Under the pieces are notes generated by a model. That model was given only the letters and a program-made list of their open reading frames with translations, had not been told where the DNA came from and ran no database searches. A DNA stretch of 64,000 nucleotides, taken from contig CALDUY010000008.1 in NCBI GenBank assembly GCA_937923405.1, forward strand, positions 62,001-126,000. Direction: 5' to 3'. Numbering within the stretch: position 1 is the first letter of the stretch; each line of letters begins with the position of its first letter. This stretch comes from an uncultured Gemmataceae bacterium. Its GTDB lineage: Bacteria; Planctomycetota; Planctomycetia; Gemmatales; Gemmataceae. Positions 28,341-37,634 of the stretch are shown here, one piece after another. The position numbers and the translations under genes are program-made.

Positions 28341-28396
28341 CAGCTTAGCCTACAAACTTCAGTCTGTGTTCGGCTTTACCAACTGGTGATGCATAC

Positions 28397-29578
28397 TTAG
28401 TCCGCGACGAGACGGACAGCGATCATGTAGTTGTTGCGAAGATCACCGTGATACACCGAGTAGCCCGACAGGGTCACGATGCGATTCAGATGCTGTTCGA
28501 GAGGTACGCCACGAGCTGGCGAGGCATACAAGATCGGTCGCAAGGTAACAGGATCGTCCAGCACATAAGTTGCCTGTCCTTCGATCATTCGACCTGCTCG
28601 ACGTAGGATACCGCGATGCGTCAGCCAGGTTGTTTGTCCGTTGCGTGTCGGTGGCAAACGAGGCGTCTGGCCGACAAAGGTGGAACCGCCCGAGGAAGGG
28701 GAAGCATTCAGTCGGGAGGTACCCGGCGCGGCGGGAGCTCCGAGGTGGATTGGAGTTGTTATGGTTGGACCGACAGAGGCTCCGTAATTTTGATAACCGC
28801 TCTGTAGATACCGAGCACGTTCCAACGCCAATGAGGAAAGTGTTGGGTTACTCCGAGCAGCTTCCGCGCCGACCAGCGCATAAAGTCGAGTGGCCTCGCT
28901 GATCTGTCCGTTGCGTTCGGCCAGTTCGGCCCGTTGCCAGAGTTGCGCCGGAGACTCGGCGGCTTGACCGGTGGAAACAGTTTGTGCCTGCTCCGCATTA
29001 GGGATAAAACTCGAACGCATCTCGGAAGGAGATCCCATAGCCGAGGCTCGTATCACTTGGTTGGCCTGATCGAGCGATTTTTCCACCGCGGAAGCACGCA
29101 CGTAGCGACGCTCTCGAGATGGTGGTTCGATCGGCATCCACGAGCCATCCTCATCCGCGACAGGTCGGCCTTTGCTGATGACTTGCGCCCCTGGTTCGAG
29201 CCAGGCTCCCACCACGGTCGGACGACGATTGACCACCTCACTGCCGATGAACACGGGAACCTTGACACCGTCCAAAGTGACCACATGTGTCGGCATGTCC
29301 GAGACAATATGACGGAGGAAGCGAGTATTGATATAGCTAAACGATCCCTCGGGTGGTTTAATCGCTAACCAACCACCTGGCATCTCCGCGACGACCTCGA
29401 CGGGCTGTCCGCGCTGCAGCCGATTGGTAACGTAGAACTCGTCGGCGTCGCTGGGACCGGAGCGAACTTCGACCTGATCCACGGTAACAAAACGGATGTC
29501 TCGACCGACCTGGGCCTGGACGGGAGAGTGCAGGAACAGGGCCAGGACCGCTGCGCCCCAGACCGGGACGTGTCGCAT
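28397..29578 (-). CDS. Secreted protein with bacterial SH3-like domains
   Basis: A 393-residue protein with a signal peptide (about residues 1-22, cut after VQA). Residues 28-90 form an SH3b domain: VTVDQVEVRSGPSDADEFYV, LQRGQPVEVVAEMPGGWLAI, GSFSYINTRFLRHI. A second related segment around residues 95-165 has VPVFIGSEVVNRRPTVVGAW. The middle is low-complexity and the last 80 residues hold a separate beta-rich stretch (GQATYVLDDPVTLRPILYAS). SH3b domains usually bind peptidoglycan, so an envelope role is likely. It is transcribed alone, away from deoC. Confidence 0.8.
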   Translation of the reverse strand: MRHVPVWGAAVLALFLHSPVQAQVGRDIRFVTVDQVEVRSGPSDADEFYVTNRLQRGQPVEVVAEMPGGWLAIKPPEGSFSYINTRFLRHIVSDMPTHVVTLDGVKVPVFIGSEVVNRRPTVVGAWLEPGAQVISKGRPVADEDGSWMPIEPPSRERRYVRASAVEKSLDQANQVIRASAMGSPSEMRSSFIPNAEQAQTVSTGQAAESPAQLWQRAELAERNGQISEATRLYALVGAEAARSNPTLSSLALERARYLQSGYQNYGASVGPTITTPIHLGAPAAPGTSRLNASPSSGGSTFVGQTPRLPPTRNGQTTWLTHRGILRRAGRMIEGQATYVLDDPVTLRPILYASPARGVPLEQHLNRIVTLSGYSVYHGDLRNNYMIAVRLVAD

Positions 29579-29825
29579 GGTGTCCTCCTCAGACGCTATC
29601 GCTGGATTCGCGAGATGAGACGTTCAATCACTTCTTCGACGGGTTGCGTCAGGGACAATGAGCTAGGTCGAGTAGAAATTTCCCGGAGACGCACTTTCTC
29701 CCAGAAACTCTACGATTCGTTTCGGTTATAGCGAACGTGGCAGCGATCTCAAGCCCAGGTCGAGGTCTGGACAGGGCCTCATTGAAAAATAGGCTGTCTG
29801 GGTGATCCACTCGCAAGGAGCTAAC

Positions 29826-30512
29826 ATGTCTGAACTGACTTATTCGGATGTCGCCAAGATGATCGATCACTCCCTGCTACAGCCGGTGTTGACCGATGCT
29901 GAGTTGGAGCAGGGTTGCCAACTGGCACGCGAGTACGGTGTAGCCAGTGTCTGCATCAAACCCTATGCCGTGAAGCGCGCTGCCGAGTTACTGACCGGCA
30001 GCGGTGTGCTTGTGGGCACGGTCATCGGATTTCCGCATGGCTCACACCTGACCAAGATCAAGGTCGCCGAGGCCCAGGCTGCTCTCGACGATGGCGCGGT
30101 TGAACTCGACATGGTCGTAAACATCGGCAAAGTGTTGTCCAGGGATTGGGATTATGTCACACGGGACATCGCGGCAGTTGTCGAGGCCGCCCATCGACGC
30201 CAGGCCATCGTAAAGGTGATCTTCGAAAATTGTTTCCTTCAGACTGAACACAAAGAGCGCCTGTGCCAGATCTGCGGCGACGTGCGAGCTGACTTCGTCA
30301 AAACCTCGACAGGTTACGGTGAGAGCGGCGCGACCGACGAAGATCTGAAGCTAATGCGGCGTTGCTCGCCGACCCACGTCCAGGTCAAGGCTGCGGGAGG
30401 AGTGCGAACCTATGAGCGACTACTCGCGGTGCGAGCGATTGGTGTGACTCGTGTCGGCGCTACCGCGAGCAAAGCCATTCTGGATGACTGCAAACAGAAG
30501 CTCGGCGTATGA
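29826..30512 (+). CDS. deoC: Deoxyribose-phosphate aldolase
   Basis: The ATG at 29826 follows AAGGAG by five bases and gives MSELTYSDVAKMIDHSLLQP; an upstream in-frame start has no site. The 228-residue TIM-barrel enzyme carries the Schiff-base lysine in DFVKTSTGYG, the second lysine in VKAAGGVRT, and the VKVIFENCFL strand. It cleaves deoxyribose 5-phosphate to acetaldehyde and glyceraldehyde 3-phosphate in deoxynucleoside breakdown. No other deo genes flank it. It converges with the small Cys-rich gene one base beyond its stop. Confidence 0.95.
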   Translation: MSELTYSDVAKMIDHSLLQPVLTDAELEQGCQLAREYGVASVCIKPYAVKRAAELLTGSGVLVGTVIGFPHGSHLTKIKVAEAQAALDDGAVELDMVVNIGKVLSRDWDYVTRDIAAVVEAAHRRQAIVKVIFENCFLQTEHKERLCQICGDVRADFVKTSTGYGESGATDEDLKLMRRCSPTHVQVKAAGGVRTYERLLAVRAIGVTRVGATASKAILDDCKQKLGV

Positions 30513-30513
30513 G

Positions 30514-30729
30514 TCAAAATTCCTGAAAACAGGTTCGTTCAGGATTGGAACAGTCGTCCAAGGAGACACCGTCGCCATCTGGACCGTAGCCACGTGAAGT
30601 GCATTCGCACCAGAAATCGACTGCTCCCGTGAGGAACTCGGGATCGTTCTCGAAGTCCTCGCCGTAGACCATCATCGACTTGCAGGTGAGAAACTTACAG
30701 CGCGGTCGATAAGTGGGCAACTCGGACAT
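30514..30729 (-). CDS. Small cysteine-rich protein of unknown function
   Basis: A 71-residue protein with six or seven cysteines: RCKFLTCKSM, FWCECTSRGYGPDGDG, DDCSNPERTCF. CAGGAG lies seven bases upstream of the ATG, a good site. The spacing of Cys pairs suggests a small zinc or Fe-S binding knuckle. I do not recognise a family. It converges with deoC with one base between them, so transcripts must overlap. Confidence 0.7.
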   Translation of the reverse strand: MSELPTYRPRCKFLTCKSMMVYGEDFENDPEFLTGAVDFWCECTSRGYGPDGDGVSLDDCSNPERTCFQEF

Positions 30730-30812
30730 AATCGATCTCCTGAGAGGTTGATTCGTCTCACAAGACGAAGGATCCAGGCGATCCCTGAATCCCTCGTCCA
30801 GGATCGGCGCGG

Positions 30813-31823
30813 TTACACTTCCCAGTATTTCTTGGCCCCAGCGGCAGTGAGCAGCGCGCGTTTGACGGCTACAGCCAAGAGTCGAACCTTGTAGCCGTTC
30901 TGGCTGAGCGGCTTGGCTCCCGAGGTCGCGGCTTCACCGGCGGCGGCAGCGGTTTCCTCGTTGATCGGCTTGCCCTCGATGGCCTTGGCCGCCTCCGCGC
31001 TGAGCATCGGCACCGGCGCGACGTGCCCCAAGGCGATGCGGACGTTCTTGGCCGTGCCACCGTCCAACTCGAAGGCAACAGAGGCTTGCACTAGTGGCCA
31101 ATCACTGGAAAGTTTCTGTCGAACCTCGTAGCTGGCACTCTTCACCTTATCCGAGGCAATCGAGAACGACACGCTGAGCAACATCTCGTCCGGAGCCAAG
31201 ACATGTTCTCGATCCTCCGGTCCAGTGGGAGCTTTGAAGAACTCGGCCAGTGGAATCTCGCGCTTCCCCTTCGGACTTAGCACTTGGGCGATTGCTCCCA
31301 AGACCATAAGCGGCGTAGCCACAGTCGAGGGACTGGCGATGACGCACTTGCGGCCCTGAGTGAAGATGGCGTGGTAGCGATTCTCACCGTCGAGGGCGAA
31401 ACACTTATCGCCTCCTTTGAGCAGACAAGGAGATTGTTCATCGCGGAAGTACCAACAGCGGTTGCGCTGACACAGACTGCCGCCCAACGTGGCCATGTTA
31501 CGGATCTGTGGGCCAGCGATCTCCTCCGCCGCCTGAGCTAGCGCCGCCGCGCTGCCGCGCAACGCCGAACTAGCTGCCAGAGTCGCCAGCTTAACGCCCG
31601 CGCCGATCTTGAAGGTCATTGGCCAACCCCGCGATTGCTCGATCTGATCTAGCCCTTGGACCTGGCTGAGGCTGATGACCTTTTTGGGTCGAGCAATGTA
31701 CTGTTTTTGCAAACTGACCAGATCGGTACCGCCGGCCAGCAGTTCTGCCGTCCCCCACTTAGCATCGAGCAATCCGACGGCGGCTTCGGCGGTCTTCGGT
31801 CGATAGTAGACGAAATTGTCCAT
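30813..31823 (-). CDS. Molybdenum hydroxylase FAD-binding subunit with a [4Fe-4S] cysteine set
   Basis: The 336-residue subunit has the FAD-binding loop LLAGGTDLVSLQ and a CO-dehydrogenase-type FAD domain (ISLSQVQGLDQIEQ, TLGGSLCQRNRC). It carries an insertion with Cys118, Cys123, Cys133 and Cys141 (CQRNRCWYFRDEQSPC and KC), the pattern seen in PaoB and 4-hydroxybenzoyl-CoA reductase beta, where it binds a [4Fe-4S] cluster. It passes electrons from the Mo and Fe-S subunits. It follows the Mo subunit gene by two bases, the third and last gene of the operon. Confidence 0.88.
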   Translation of the reverse strand: MDNFVYYRPKTAEAAVGLLDAKWGTAELLAGGTDLVSLQKQYIARPKKVISLSQVQGLDQIEQSRGWPMTFKIGAGVKLATLAASSALRGSAAALAQAAEEIAGPQIRNMATLGGSLCQRNRCWYFRDEQSPCLLKGGDKCFALDGENRYHAIFTQGRKCVIASPSTVATPLMVLGAIAQVLSPKGKREIPLAEFFKAPTGPEDREHVLAPDEMLLSVSFSIASDKVKSASYEVRQKLSSDWPLVQASVAFELDGGTAKNVRIALGHVAPVPMLSAEAAKAIEGKPINEETAAAAGEAATSGAKPLSQNGYKVRLLAVAVKRALLTAAGAKKYWEV

Positions 31824-31825
31824 GA

Positions 31826-34051
31826 TTATTTTGCTCCTTTCGCCAAAGCGGCCAGAACTCGATCTGGCGTGAATGGTGTCTCTGGTACGCGAACCCCCAG
31901 AGCATTGAAGATGGCGTTGCCGATAGCGGCATGCGTTGAAATAGTCGGTGGTTCGCCGATACCGATGACGCCGCGTTCCGGCATGTCTATCATGTGGACA
32001 ATGATCTTGGGCATATCGTTGATGCCGCCCAGCTTGTAAAACTCCATGTCGGGATTGACGATGCGACCGGTGGCACGATCGGCGATCAACTCCTCGAACA
32101 AGGCGTAATTCAACCCCATGATAACGCCGCCGGCCACCTGTGACTCACAGGCGAGCTTGTTGATAATCAAGCCGCAATCCTGGACGGCGACGATCTGTTT
32201 GCAGCGCACCACGCCTGTTTCGGTGTCGACTAACACCTCGGCAACCTGCACGCCGCCTACGCCTCCCTTGGACAGGCCAGCATTCGCCTGTTTGGCTGCC
32301 TCCGCGCCGCTCCAGGTGCCCACGCCACGCGGTCGGCTAGTGCCTAGCAAAGCACAAGCCTTTTTCCACTCGTACTCATTGCCAGACGCCTTGTCGACTA
32401 CTTTGCCTTTCGTGATCGACAAATCCTCGACCTTGGCGTTGAGCTTCTTGGCAATCACTGCGAACATCTCGTCGCGGGCTTTGACAGCGGCGAGTAAGCT
32501 GGCCGGTGCTTGCGAGGGACAGGTGGTGCTACCGCCTGATCCCCCCGATCGACCGAACGGATTCTCGCCGATTTGGACCGTGATATCTTTCGGCTCTAGC
32601 CCCAGAATCTCTGCGACCACGATAGCATTCACGGTTCGCTGTGCGGTGCCGAGATCTTGCGTCGACGTCTGAACTAACACTGTGCCATCGGAAGAGATGG
32701 TCACGGTAACATCATTGGGACCAGCGGCGAAACCGCCCCAAGTGTGCAGGGCCATGCCAATGCCATGCTTAATCGGTCCGTCGCCTCCCTTGCCCGGCGG
32801 GTGCCACTTGTTCGCCCAACCAGAAAGCTGGGCGGCGATTTCGATCTGCTTCTTGTACAGCGTGCCCCGCATGGCCGGATAGGAAAGCGGATCGGTATTC
32901 TTAGCGTTTACATCATCCGGCGGAATGTTGCGTAGGCGAACCTGCATCGGGTCCATGCCGATCTTCGCGGCGAAGTCATCGAGCGCGCAGTCAGTGAAGA
33001 AACAACTTTGCGGATGTCCGGGGGCACGCATGGCGCGCTGATTGCCCAGGTTCAAGCGGATGACGGTGTGCTTGACCTTGTGCTGAAACAGATAGACATA
33101 CGGCAGCGGACCAACGGTGCGAGCCGCTCCCGTTCCAGGAGTGCCCCAGGTGTCGGCTTCGAAAGCCGTAATCGTCCCATCCTTCTTTCCACCGATCGTC
33201 ACTTTACCATAAGCACTGGGACGATTCCCCGCCGTGGTGATTTCACTGGCCCGGTCGAGCATCAGCTTCACGGGAGCCTTGGCTTTGAGGGCCAGTTCAG
33301 CGCAAGCGATCCCTTGCACGTCGGGACCGAACTTACTGCCGAACCCGCCGCCCATGTAGTGGGTGATGCACTTGACCTTGCCAGCCATGTCCATCTTATG
33401 CACGGTGTTAAAGTGACGAGCCAGAGCGTCCGCAGTGCCAACGACGGCTTGCGTCGAGGCCCATACGGTCAGTCCGCCGTCCGCGCCCCATTCGGCGACC
33501 AGTCCGTGCGCTTCCAGGCACTGATGACTGATAACCGGCATGCCATAGGTGCCCGTGACCGTGACTTCGGCATTCTTCATGCCATCGGCGAACTCGTCCG
33601 ACTCTTGCGTCTGCGGTGGACGGAGGTTGTCCCGTTCGCGACGCGGCCCCAGCGGTGCCAACGTCTTGCGGTCGTTTTCCAGAGCGTCACTTTCCTTGAC
33701 CTGGAAAGGCAAGACTTCATACTCCACCTTCACCGCCCGAGCCACATCGAGAGCATGCTCTTCGGTGTCGGCGGCGACCGCGAGAACGTCTTCTCCGGCG
33801 TAGTACAGTTCCGTGCCTTCACGAGCAATCAGGTGCAAGGCCCGGAAACCAGGCATCTTCTCCGCTGCCGAGGTATCGATTGACTTGATCTTGGCATGAG
33901 CGTGTGGGCAGCGCACGATCACGCCATAGACCATCCCAGGGCGGTTAATGTCGTAGCTGTACTTGGCTTTGCCGGTCGACTTCTCCGGTCCATCCAAACG
34001 AGGGACGTTCGTACCGATCACCCGGCGGTTTTCTGGCCATTTGGTCGCCAT
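31826..34051 (-). CDS. Molybdenum hydroxylase large subunit (xanthine dehydrogenase family)
   Basis: The 741-residue protein has the molybdopterin-cytosine-dinucleotide contacts YMGGGFGSKFGPD and the catalytic glutamate motif VIGIGEPPTISTHAAIGNAI. Overall it matches the YagR/PaoC and isoquinoline or aldehyde oxidoreductase group more than CO dehydrogenase, since no AYRCSFR-type loop is seen. It oxidises aldehydes or N-heterocycles by adding water-derived oxygen; the exact substrate cannot be called. GGAGGG precedes the start. It lies between the Fe-S and FAD subunit genes. Confidence 0.93.
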   Translation of the reverse strand: MATKWPENRRVIGTNVPRLDGPEKSTGKAKYSYDINRPGMVYGVIVRCPHAHAKIKSIDTSAAEKMPGFRALHLIAREGTELYYAGEDVLAVAADTEEHALDVARAVKVEYEVLPFQVKESDALENDRKTLAPLGPRRERDNLRPPQTQESDEFADGMKNAEVTVTGTYGMPVISHQCLEAHGLVAEWGADGGLTVWASTQAVVGTADALARHFNTVHKMDMAGKVKCITHYMGGGFGSKFGPDVQGIACAELALKAKAPVKLMLDRASEITTAGNRPSAYGKVTIGGKKDGTITAFEADTWGTPGTGAARTVGPLPYVYLFQHKVKHTVIRLNLGNQRAMRAPGHPQSCFFTDCALDDFAAKIGMDPMQVRLRNIPPDDVNAKNTDPLSYPAMRGTLYKKQIEIAAQLSGWANKWHPPGKGGDGPIKHGIGMALHTWGGFAAGPNDVTVTISSDGTVLVQTSTQDLGTAQRTVNAIVVAEILGLEPKDITVQIGENPFGRSGGSGGSTTCPSQAPASLLAAVKARDEMFAVIAKKLNAKVEDLSITKGKVVDKASGNEYEWKKACALLGTSRPRGVGTWSGAEAAKQANAGLSKGGVGGVQVAEVLVDTETGVVRCKQIVAVQDCGLIINKLACESQVAGGVIMGLNYALFEELIADRATGRIVNPDMEFYKLGGINDMPKIIVHMIDMPERGVIGIGEPPTISTHAAIGNAIFNALGVRVPETPFTPDRVLAALAKGAK

Positions 34052-34054
34052 GAT

Positions 34055-34687
34055 TTATTTCCCTCCTGCCTTGCACAGATCCTCGATGGCATGGCGCATC
34101 TGTTCGTAGGTGCCACAGCGGCAAATATTGCCGGCTAGTCCCTTCTCGACCTCGGCGGGCGTTGCCTTGGGGTTGGCATCTAAGACGGCACGCATAGCAA
34201 CAACGAAGCCGGGCGTGCAGAAGCCGCACTGTTGAGCATCGCAAGCGACAAAGGCCGCTGGCACCGGATCGAGCTTGCCGCCGTCGATCAGCGATTCCGC
34301 CGTGCGGATCTTCTTTCCTTCAGCTTCCAGGGCGAGCATGGTGCAGGAGTAGATCGGCTTGCCATCCACCATCACAGTGCAAGCCCCACAGGTGCCGCGA
34401 TCGCAGACCTTTTTGCATCCGGTAACGTCAAGATAGTTTCGCAGCGCGTCCAACAGAGTAACACGCGGTTCGACGTTGGTGGTCATGGTTGTGCCGTTGA
34501 CTTCCAACGACAGCTTGACCGGTCCCGGTCCGATGGCCACGACGTCAGCACCAGACTTGGCCTCCTGGGCCTCGACGCCTGGCACCTTGACCAGGCTGGC
34601 CACAGCAGTCGCTGCTGCCCCCGTGCCACGCAGGAAATCACGTCGTGATACCCCGGGACGGTCACCCCGTTTTGAAGAATGATCCAT
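34055..34687 (-). CDS. Tat-exported [2Fe-2S] subunit of the molybdenum hydroxylase
   Basis: The start at 34685-34687 (GGGGAGGG nine bases upstream) gives 210 residues. A twin-arginine signal is at residues 16-40 (SRRDFLRGTGAAATAVASLV). Two [2Fe-2S] domains follow: plant-type GCKKVCDRGTCGACTV with a later YSC, and the C-terminal QCGFCTPG with ICRCGTYEQM. A Tat signal on the small subunit is how PaoA of Escherichia coli carries its whole complex to the periplasm, so this enzyme is probably periplasmic too. It is first in the operon. Confidence 0.92.
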   Translation of the reverse strand: MDHSSKRGDRPGVSRRDFLRGTGAAATAVASLVKVPGVEAQEAKSGADVVAIGPGPVKLSLEVNGTTMTTNVEPRVTLLDALRNYLDVTGCKKVCDRGTCGACTVMVDGKPIYSCTMLALEAEGKKIRTAESLIDGGKLDPVPAAFVACDAQQCGFCTPGFVVAMRAVLDANPKATPAEVEKGLAGNICRCGTYEQMRHAIEDLCKAGGK

Positions 34688-34846
34688 GATTTGAGTCCCT
34701 CCCCTTGATGTGGGCTGACTCCGCACGGTGAACGGAAACCAGCGTCGGCGATTTTAGGGAGAAGCAACCATAGATCAAGGAGTGCAAAAAAGTTATGCGC
34801 AATCAAAACGGGTAGCGCCGTCCGATTTAGCGCGACAATAGATACG

Positions 34847-36562
34847 TCACTCCGCACTGAGGACAAACTGCCGGGCCTGTTGAGCGAACGTCAGATCGTT
34901 CATCAGGGCAGGGCGTTTGTACTGCTCCAAAGTGCCGCCGTTGCGTTCGAGCCGTTGCCGATCCCAACGTGCCCAAAATCCCAGCGGCATCCGTTCGACT
35001 CGAAGATGGCCAAGCCGCTCACTGGTGCGCTTACTCTCATACTCAATGTTTAACTGACCGAGTTCCTCATCGAGTCGCCTGGCTAGTTGAGTTGCTCGAC
35101 AGGCATCGACATCATTCTCTTCGACAAAAAGCCCATAATACGGCGGAATATGATCCTCGTCCGGCCAGCAAGGCGCGACACTATAAGCACTCAGGGTGAC
35201 GTTGAGTTCGGGCAGTACCCGAGCCATCGCTTGGGTAACATGATATTCAGAGAGCTTCTCTCCCGTGAGATTGGCGAACGCCGAACCCTTGCTGAGAAAC
35301 TCGATCACCGGTGTGTTGTTGAAAAACCCCGTTACGCGAACCAAGTCATAGATGTGATAGCGATAAAGACCGTAGCCAGTGGTCAGCAAGATGAAGTAAC
35401 GTCCGCCTTCCTGGAGTTCGTGGGCGCCCAGCACAGTTGGTTGAGGAGAATTCCCCTCTGCTTCAGGGATAAATTCGTAGTAGTGCGAAGTGATGTCCAG
35501 CACGCCAGAAGAGGTGTTGTCGGCAAAAGGAATGGTCATCCGTCCCTCACTGGCGATCAGGCCGGGGTCGCGGATCCAGTTGTCGCCAAAGTAGCGCGGA
35601 TAATAGCGCAGATACGCACCGACACTGCCGCCCATCCAGTTGCCCAAAAGAAACGGATTCGTCCAAGCATCGCGCGGGTACAGATGTCCGGTGCGAGCTA
35701 CCACCTGCTCCAACTCGCGAGCGCGCTCCGGAGCCGGCTGCAAGCGCTTTAACACCTCCGTGCGAATTTCCGGTGTCAGATCCAGATCAGTTCGCAACGT
35801 GCCGTCGAAAATGTCACGGATAAGTGACTCTTTCTCTTGATCGCCAATCCGAGCCAGGCTCAGCATAGTGCTGGGGTTGGCCGCCACGAACAATCCGACC
35901 GGTCTGGGCAACGCCAAGCGCATCACAGTGTAATACTTCGACGGAGCATCCTTGATGCGAGAAACCGCGGCGGGAATGGCGTACATCTTCCGCACAATTC
36001 GCTTCTGCATTGTCGCCGTTAACCCCGTGACCGCGCCACAGGGAATGCCCGCCTCAGTGCGAAACTCTTCGGCATCGCCCGCCATTTGCACAATCGGTTT
36101 GAGAATCAGTTCGCGATGGTCAGTGAATACCTTCAGTCCCCAGAGATTCCAGCTCTGCTTATAATCGGCCAGATACCGTGGCGTCACTGGGATAAACTTC
36201 CGCGTGGCGGTAGTGCCACTCGTCAGGGCGAACATGTAGATGCGCGGATCGGCCAGCAGCGCGTTGGTCTCTCCCTTCTTCACCCGATTGATGTACGGTT
36301 CGATAGCTTCGTACCCGGCGACGCTCAACTGACGACGAAAACTCGCCACGTCGGTGATTCGATCGAAGCAATGATCTCGACCGAACGCGGTGTCCTTTTG
36401 GGTACGAAGGATGTCGCTCAACAAAGCTTCCTGCACACGCTGAGGATCACAGGTGGCCGCCTCGAACCGGGCCAATCGACGGCGTACTGGCACAGCGATC
36501 GCTTTGAGGACCACTTTTCGCAGCAGAAATTGCAGTACGCTGTTGAGCGCATGGCGGAACAT
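34847..36562 (-). CDS. GH3-family acyl-adenylate-forming enzyme
   Basis: A 571-residue member of the GH3 (auxin-conjugating) family, recognised by FALTSGTTATRKFIPVTPRY (the SSGTTxG-like ATP loop), LDITSHYYEFIPEA, TTGYGLYRYHIYDLVRVTGF and EYHVTQAMARVLPELNVTL. Plant GH3 enzymes adenylate a carboxylic acid and join it to an amino acid. In this operon it is last in line after an ACP, ketosynthases and a hydrolase, so it may activate or amidate the finished acyl chain. That role is inferred from position only. GGGAG lies eight bases before the ATG. Confidence 0.87.
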   Translation of the reverse strand: MFRHALNSVLQFLLRKVVLKAIAVPVRRRLARFEAATCDPQRVQEALLSDILRTQKDTAFGRDHCFDRITDVASFRRQLSVAGYEAIEPYINRVKKGETNALLADPRIYMFALTSGTTATRKFIPVTPRYLADYKQSWNLWGLKVFTDHRELILKPIVQMAGDAEEFRTEAGIPCGAVTGLTATMQKRIVRKMYAIPAAVSRIKDAPSKYYTVMRLALPRPVGLFVAANPSTMLSLARIGDQEKESLIRDIFDGTLRTDLDLTPEIRTEVLKRLQPAPERARELEQVVARTGHLYPRDAWTNPFLLGNWMGGSVGAYLRYYPRYFGDNWIRDPGLIASEGRMTIPFADNTSSGVLDITSHYYEFIPEAEGNSPQPTVLGAHELQEGGRYFILLTTGYGLYRYHIYDLVRVTGFFNNTPVIEFLSKGSAFANLTGEKLSEYHVTQAMARVLPELNVTLSAYSVAPCWPDEDHIPPYYGLFVEENDVDACRATQLARRLDEELGQLNIEYESKRTSERLGHLRVERMPLGFWARWDRQRLERNGGTLEQYKRPALMNDLTFAQQARQFVLSAE

Positions 36563-36600
36563 GAGGACGTCTCCCAGATGTGCTATTTAGCAGATCTTGT

Positions 36601-37629
36601 TTATAATAAACAGGCGGCCCGGTGCGGCAACGAGCGCTTCGAGTTACGACGCTCGCCTTGTGGTAACGGTGCCTTGGCGAGATGCTGCTCGAAGAAGCGC
36701 AGCACTCGTTCGCGGTACTTCTCCCCTTCTAGATGCAACGCCTGGTTATGTTTAGCTTTTTCGACCAGCCAGAACTCGCGCGGCTCTGCCGCTCGTTCAA
36801 ATAGAGCACGCGCCATCTCAGGGCGAATGTATGAATCTTGTCCACCGTGGATCATCAATAGCGGCTTGCGAAACCGTGCTAACACCCGCTCCAACGAGGG
36901 GAAGCGACAGCGTCGCTGACGTTCAACCTTGCGCAGCGTGATCCAGGCAACGAAGTGATAATACCAATCCGGCAGCAGCACAGTGGGGAAGCGAGCGTTG
37001 TAAATCTTCACCCATTGACGCATGTACGGAATCAGAGTCGTAGAGGTGGCAAACATGCCATCGGTGACAGCACAGACGACGTAGGGATCCTGACTAGCAG
37101 CGATCAGACACGCACCAGCACCTTTGCTGATGCCGAACAATCCTACGCCGCGCGGGTCGGCATCGGGACGCCCTCGCAGATAGAGCAAGGCCGCTCGGGC
37201 ATCGGTGACCTCATGATTGGTCACCCATTGGAGCGGTTCATAGCCCGGTTCACAGTCACTCTCCCCCTGGTTACGACACTCGAAAGCGAACACGTCAAAC
37301 CCAGCGCTAACCAGATGTTCGCAATACTGCCAAGCCGACCAACAGTTCGAGCCAAACTCCAAGCCGAACAAGATCACTCCGCGGCGCGGAGCAGAGGCTC
37401 GGAAGTAACATCCGTTCAACGACAACCCATTCTCAGTTGGAAAACGTACCGATTCGGCATCATCGCGAGGTTGGCCGCGCGGCACGATGAAGATGGGCTT
37501 CTCCTGAAAGATCCGTGCCACTCTGGGCAGATAAAGGTAGTAGACGCGGGCTTGGATGTAGCAGGCGACCAACGCCAGCGCCACAGGTCCGGTAAACAGC
37601 AGAATCAGGCCTGCGACGATCAGGAACAT
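36601..37629 (-). CDS. Membrane-anchored alpha/beta hydrolase
   Basis: The 342-residue protein has one N-terminal hydrophobic anchor (about residues 2-27) and then an alpha/beta-hydrolase domain. The nucleophile elbow is GISKGAG, the acid is the Asp in HGGQDSYI, and the histidine is in EKAKHNQAL. It starts five bases after the ketosynthase stop, so it belongs to the same operon. A thioesterase or transacylase that releases the acyl chain from the carrier protein is plausible, but an ordinary esterase cannot be excluded. Confidence 0.85.
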   Translation of the reverse strand: MFLIVAGLILLFTGPVALALVACYIQARVYYLYLPRVARIFQEKPIFIVPRGQPRDDAESVRFPTENGLSLNGCYFRASAPRRGVILFGLEFGSNCWSAWQYCEHLVSAGFDVFAFECRNQGESDCEPGYEPLQWVTNHEVTDARAALLYLRGRPDADPRGVGLFGISKGAGACLIAASQDPYVVCAVTDGMFATSTTLIPYMRQWVKIYNARFPTVLLPDWYYHFVAWITLRKVERQRRCRFPSLERVLARFRKPLLMIHGGQDSYIRPEMARALFERAAEPREFWLVEKAKHNQALHLEGEKYRERVLRFFEQHLAKAPLPQGERRNSKRSLPHRAACLL

Positions 37630-37634
37630 GCCAA

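Noticed and set aside
33008-33883. Large plus-strand frame inside the molybdenum subunit gene
   Set aside because: Antisense to a gene with a complete set of active-site motifs; no independent support.
31826-34051. Aerobic CO dehydrogenase
   Set aside because: The CoxL active-site loop (AYRCSFR-like) is not seen, and the FAD and Fe-S subunits match the PaoAB type.
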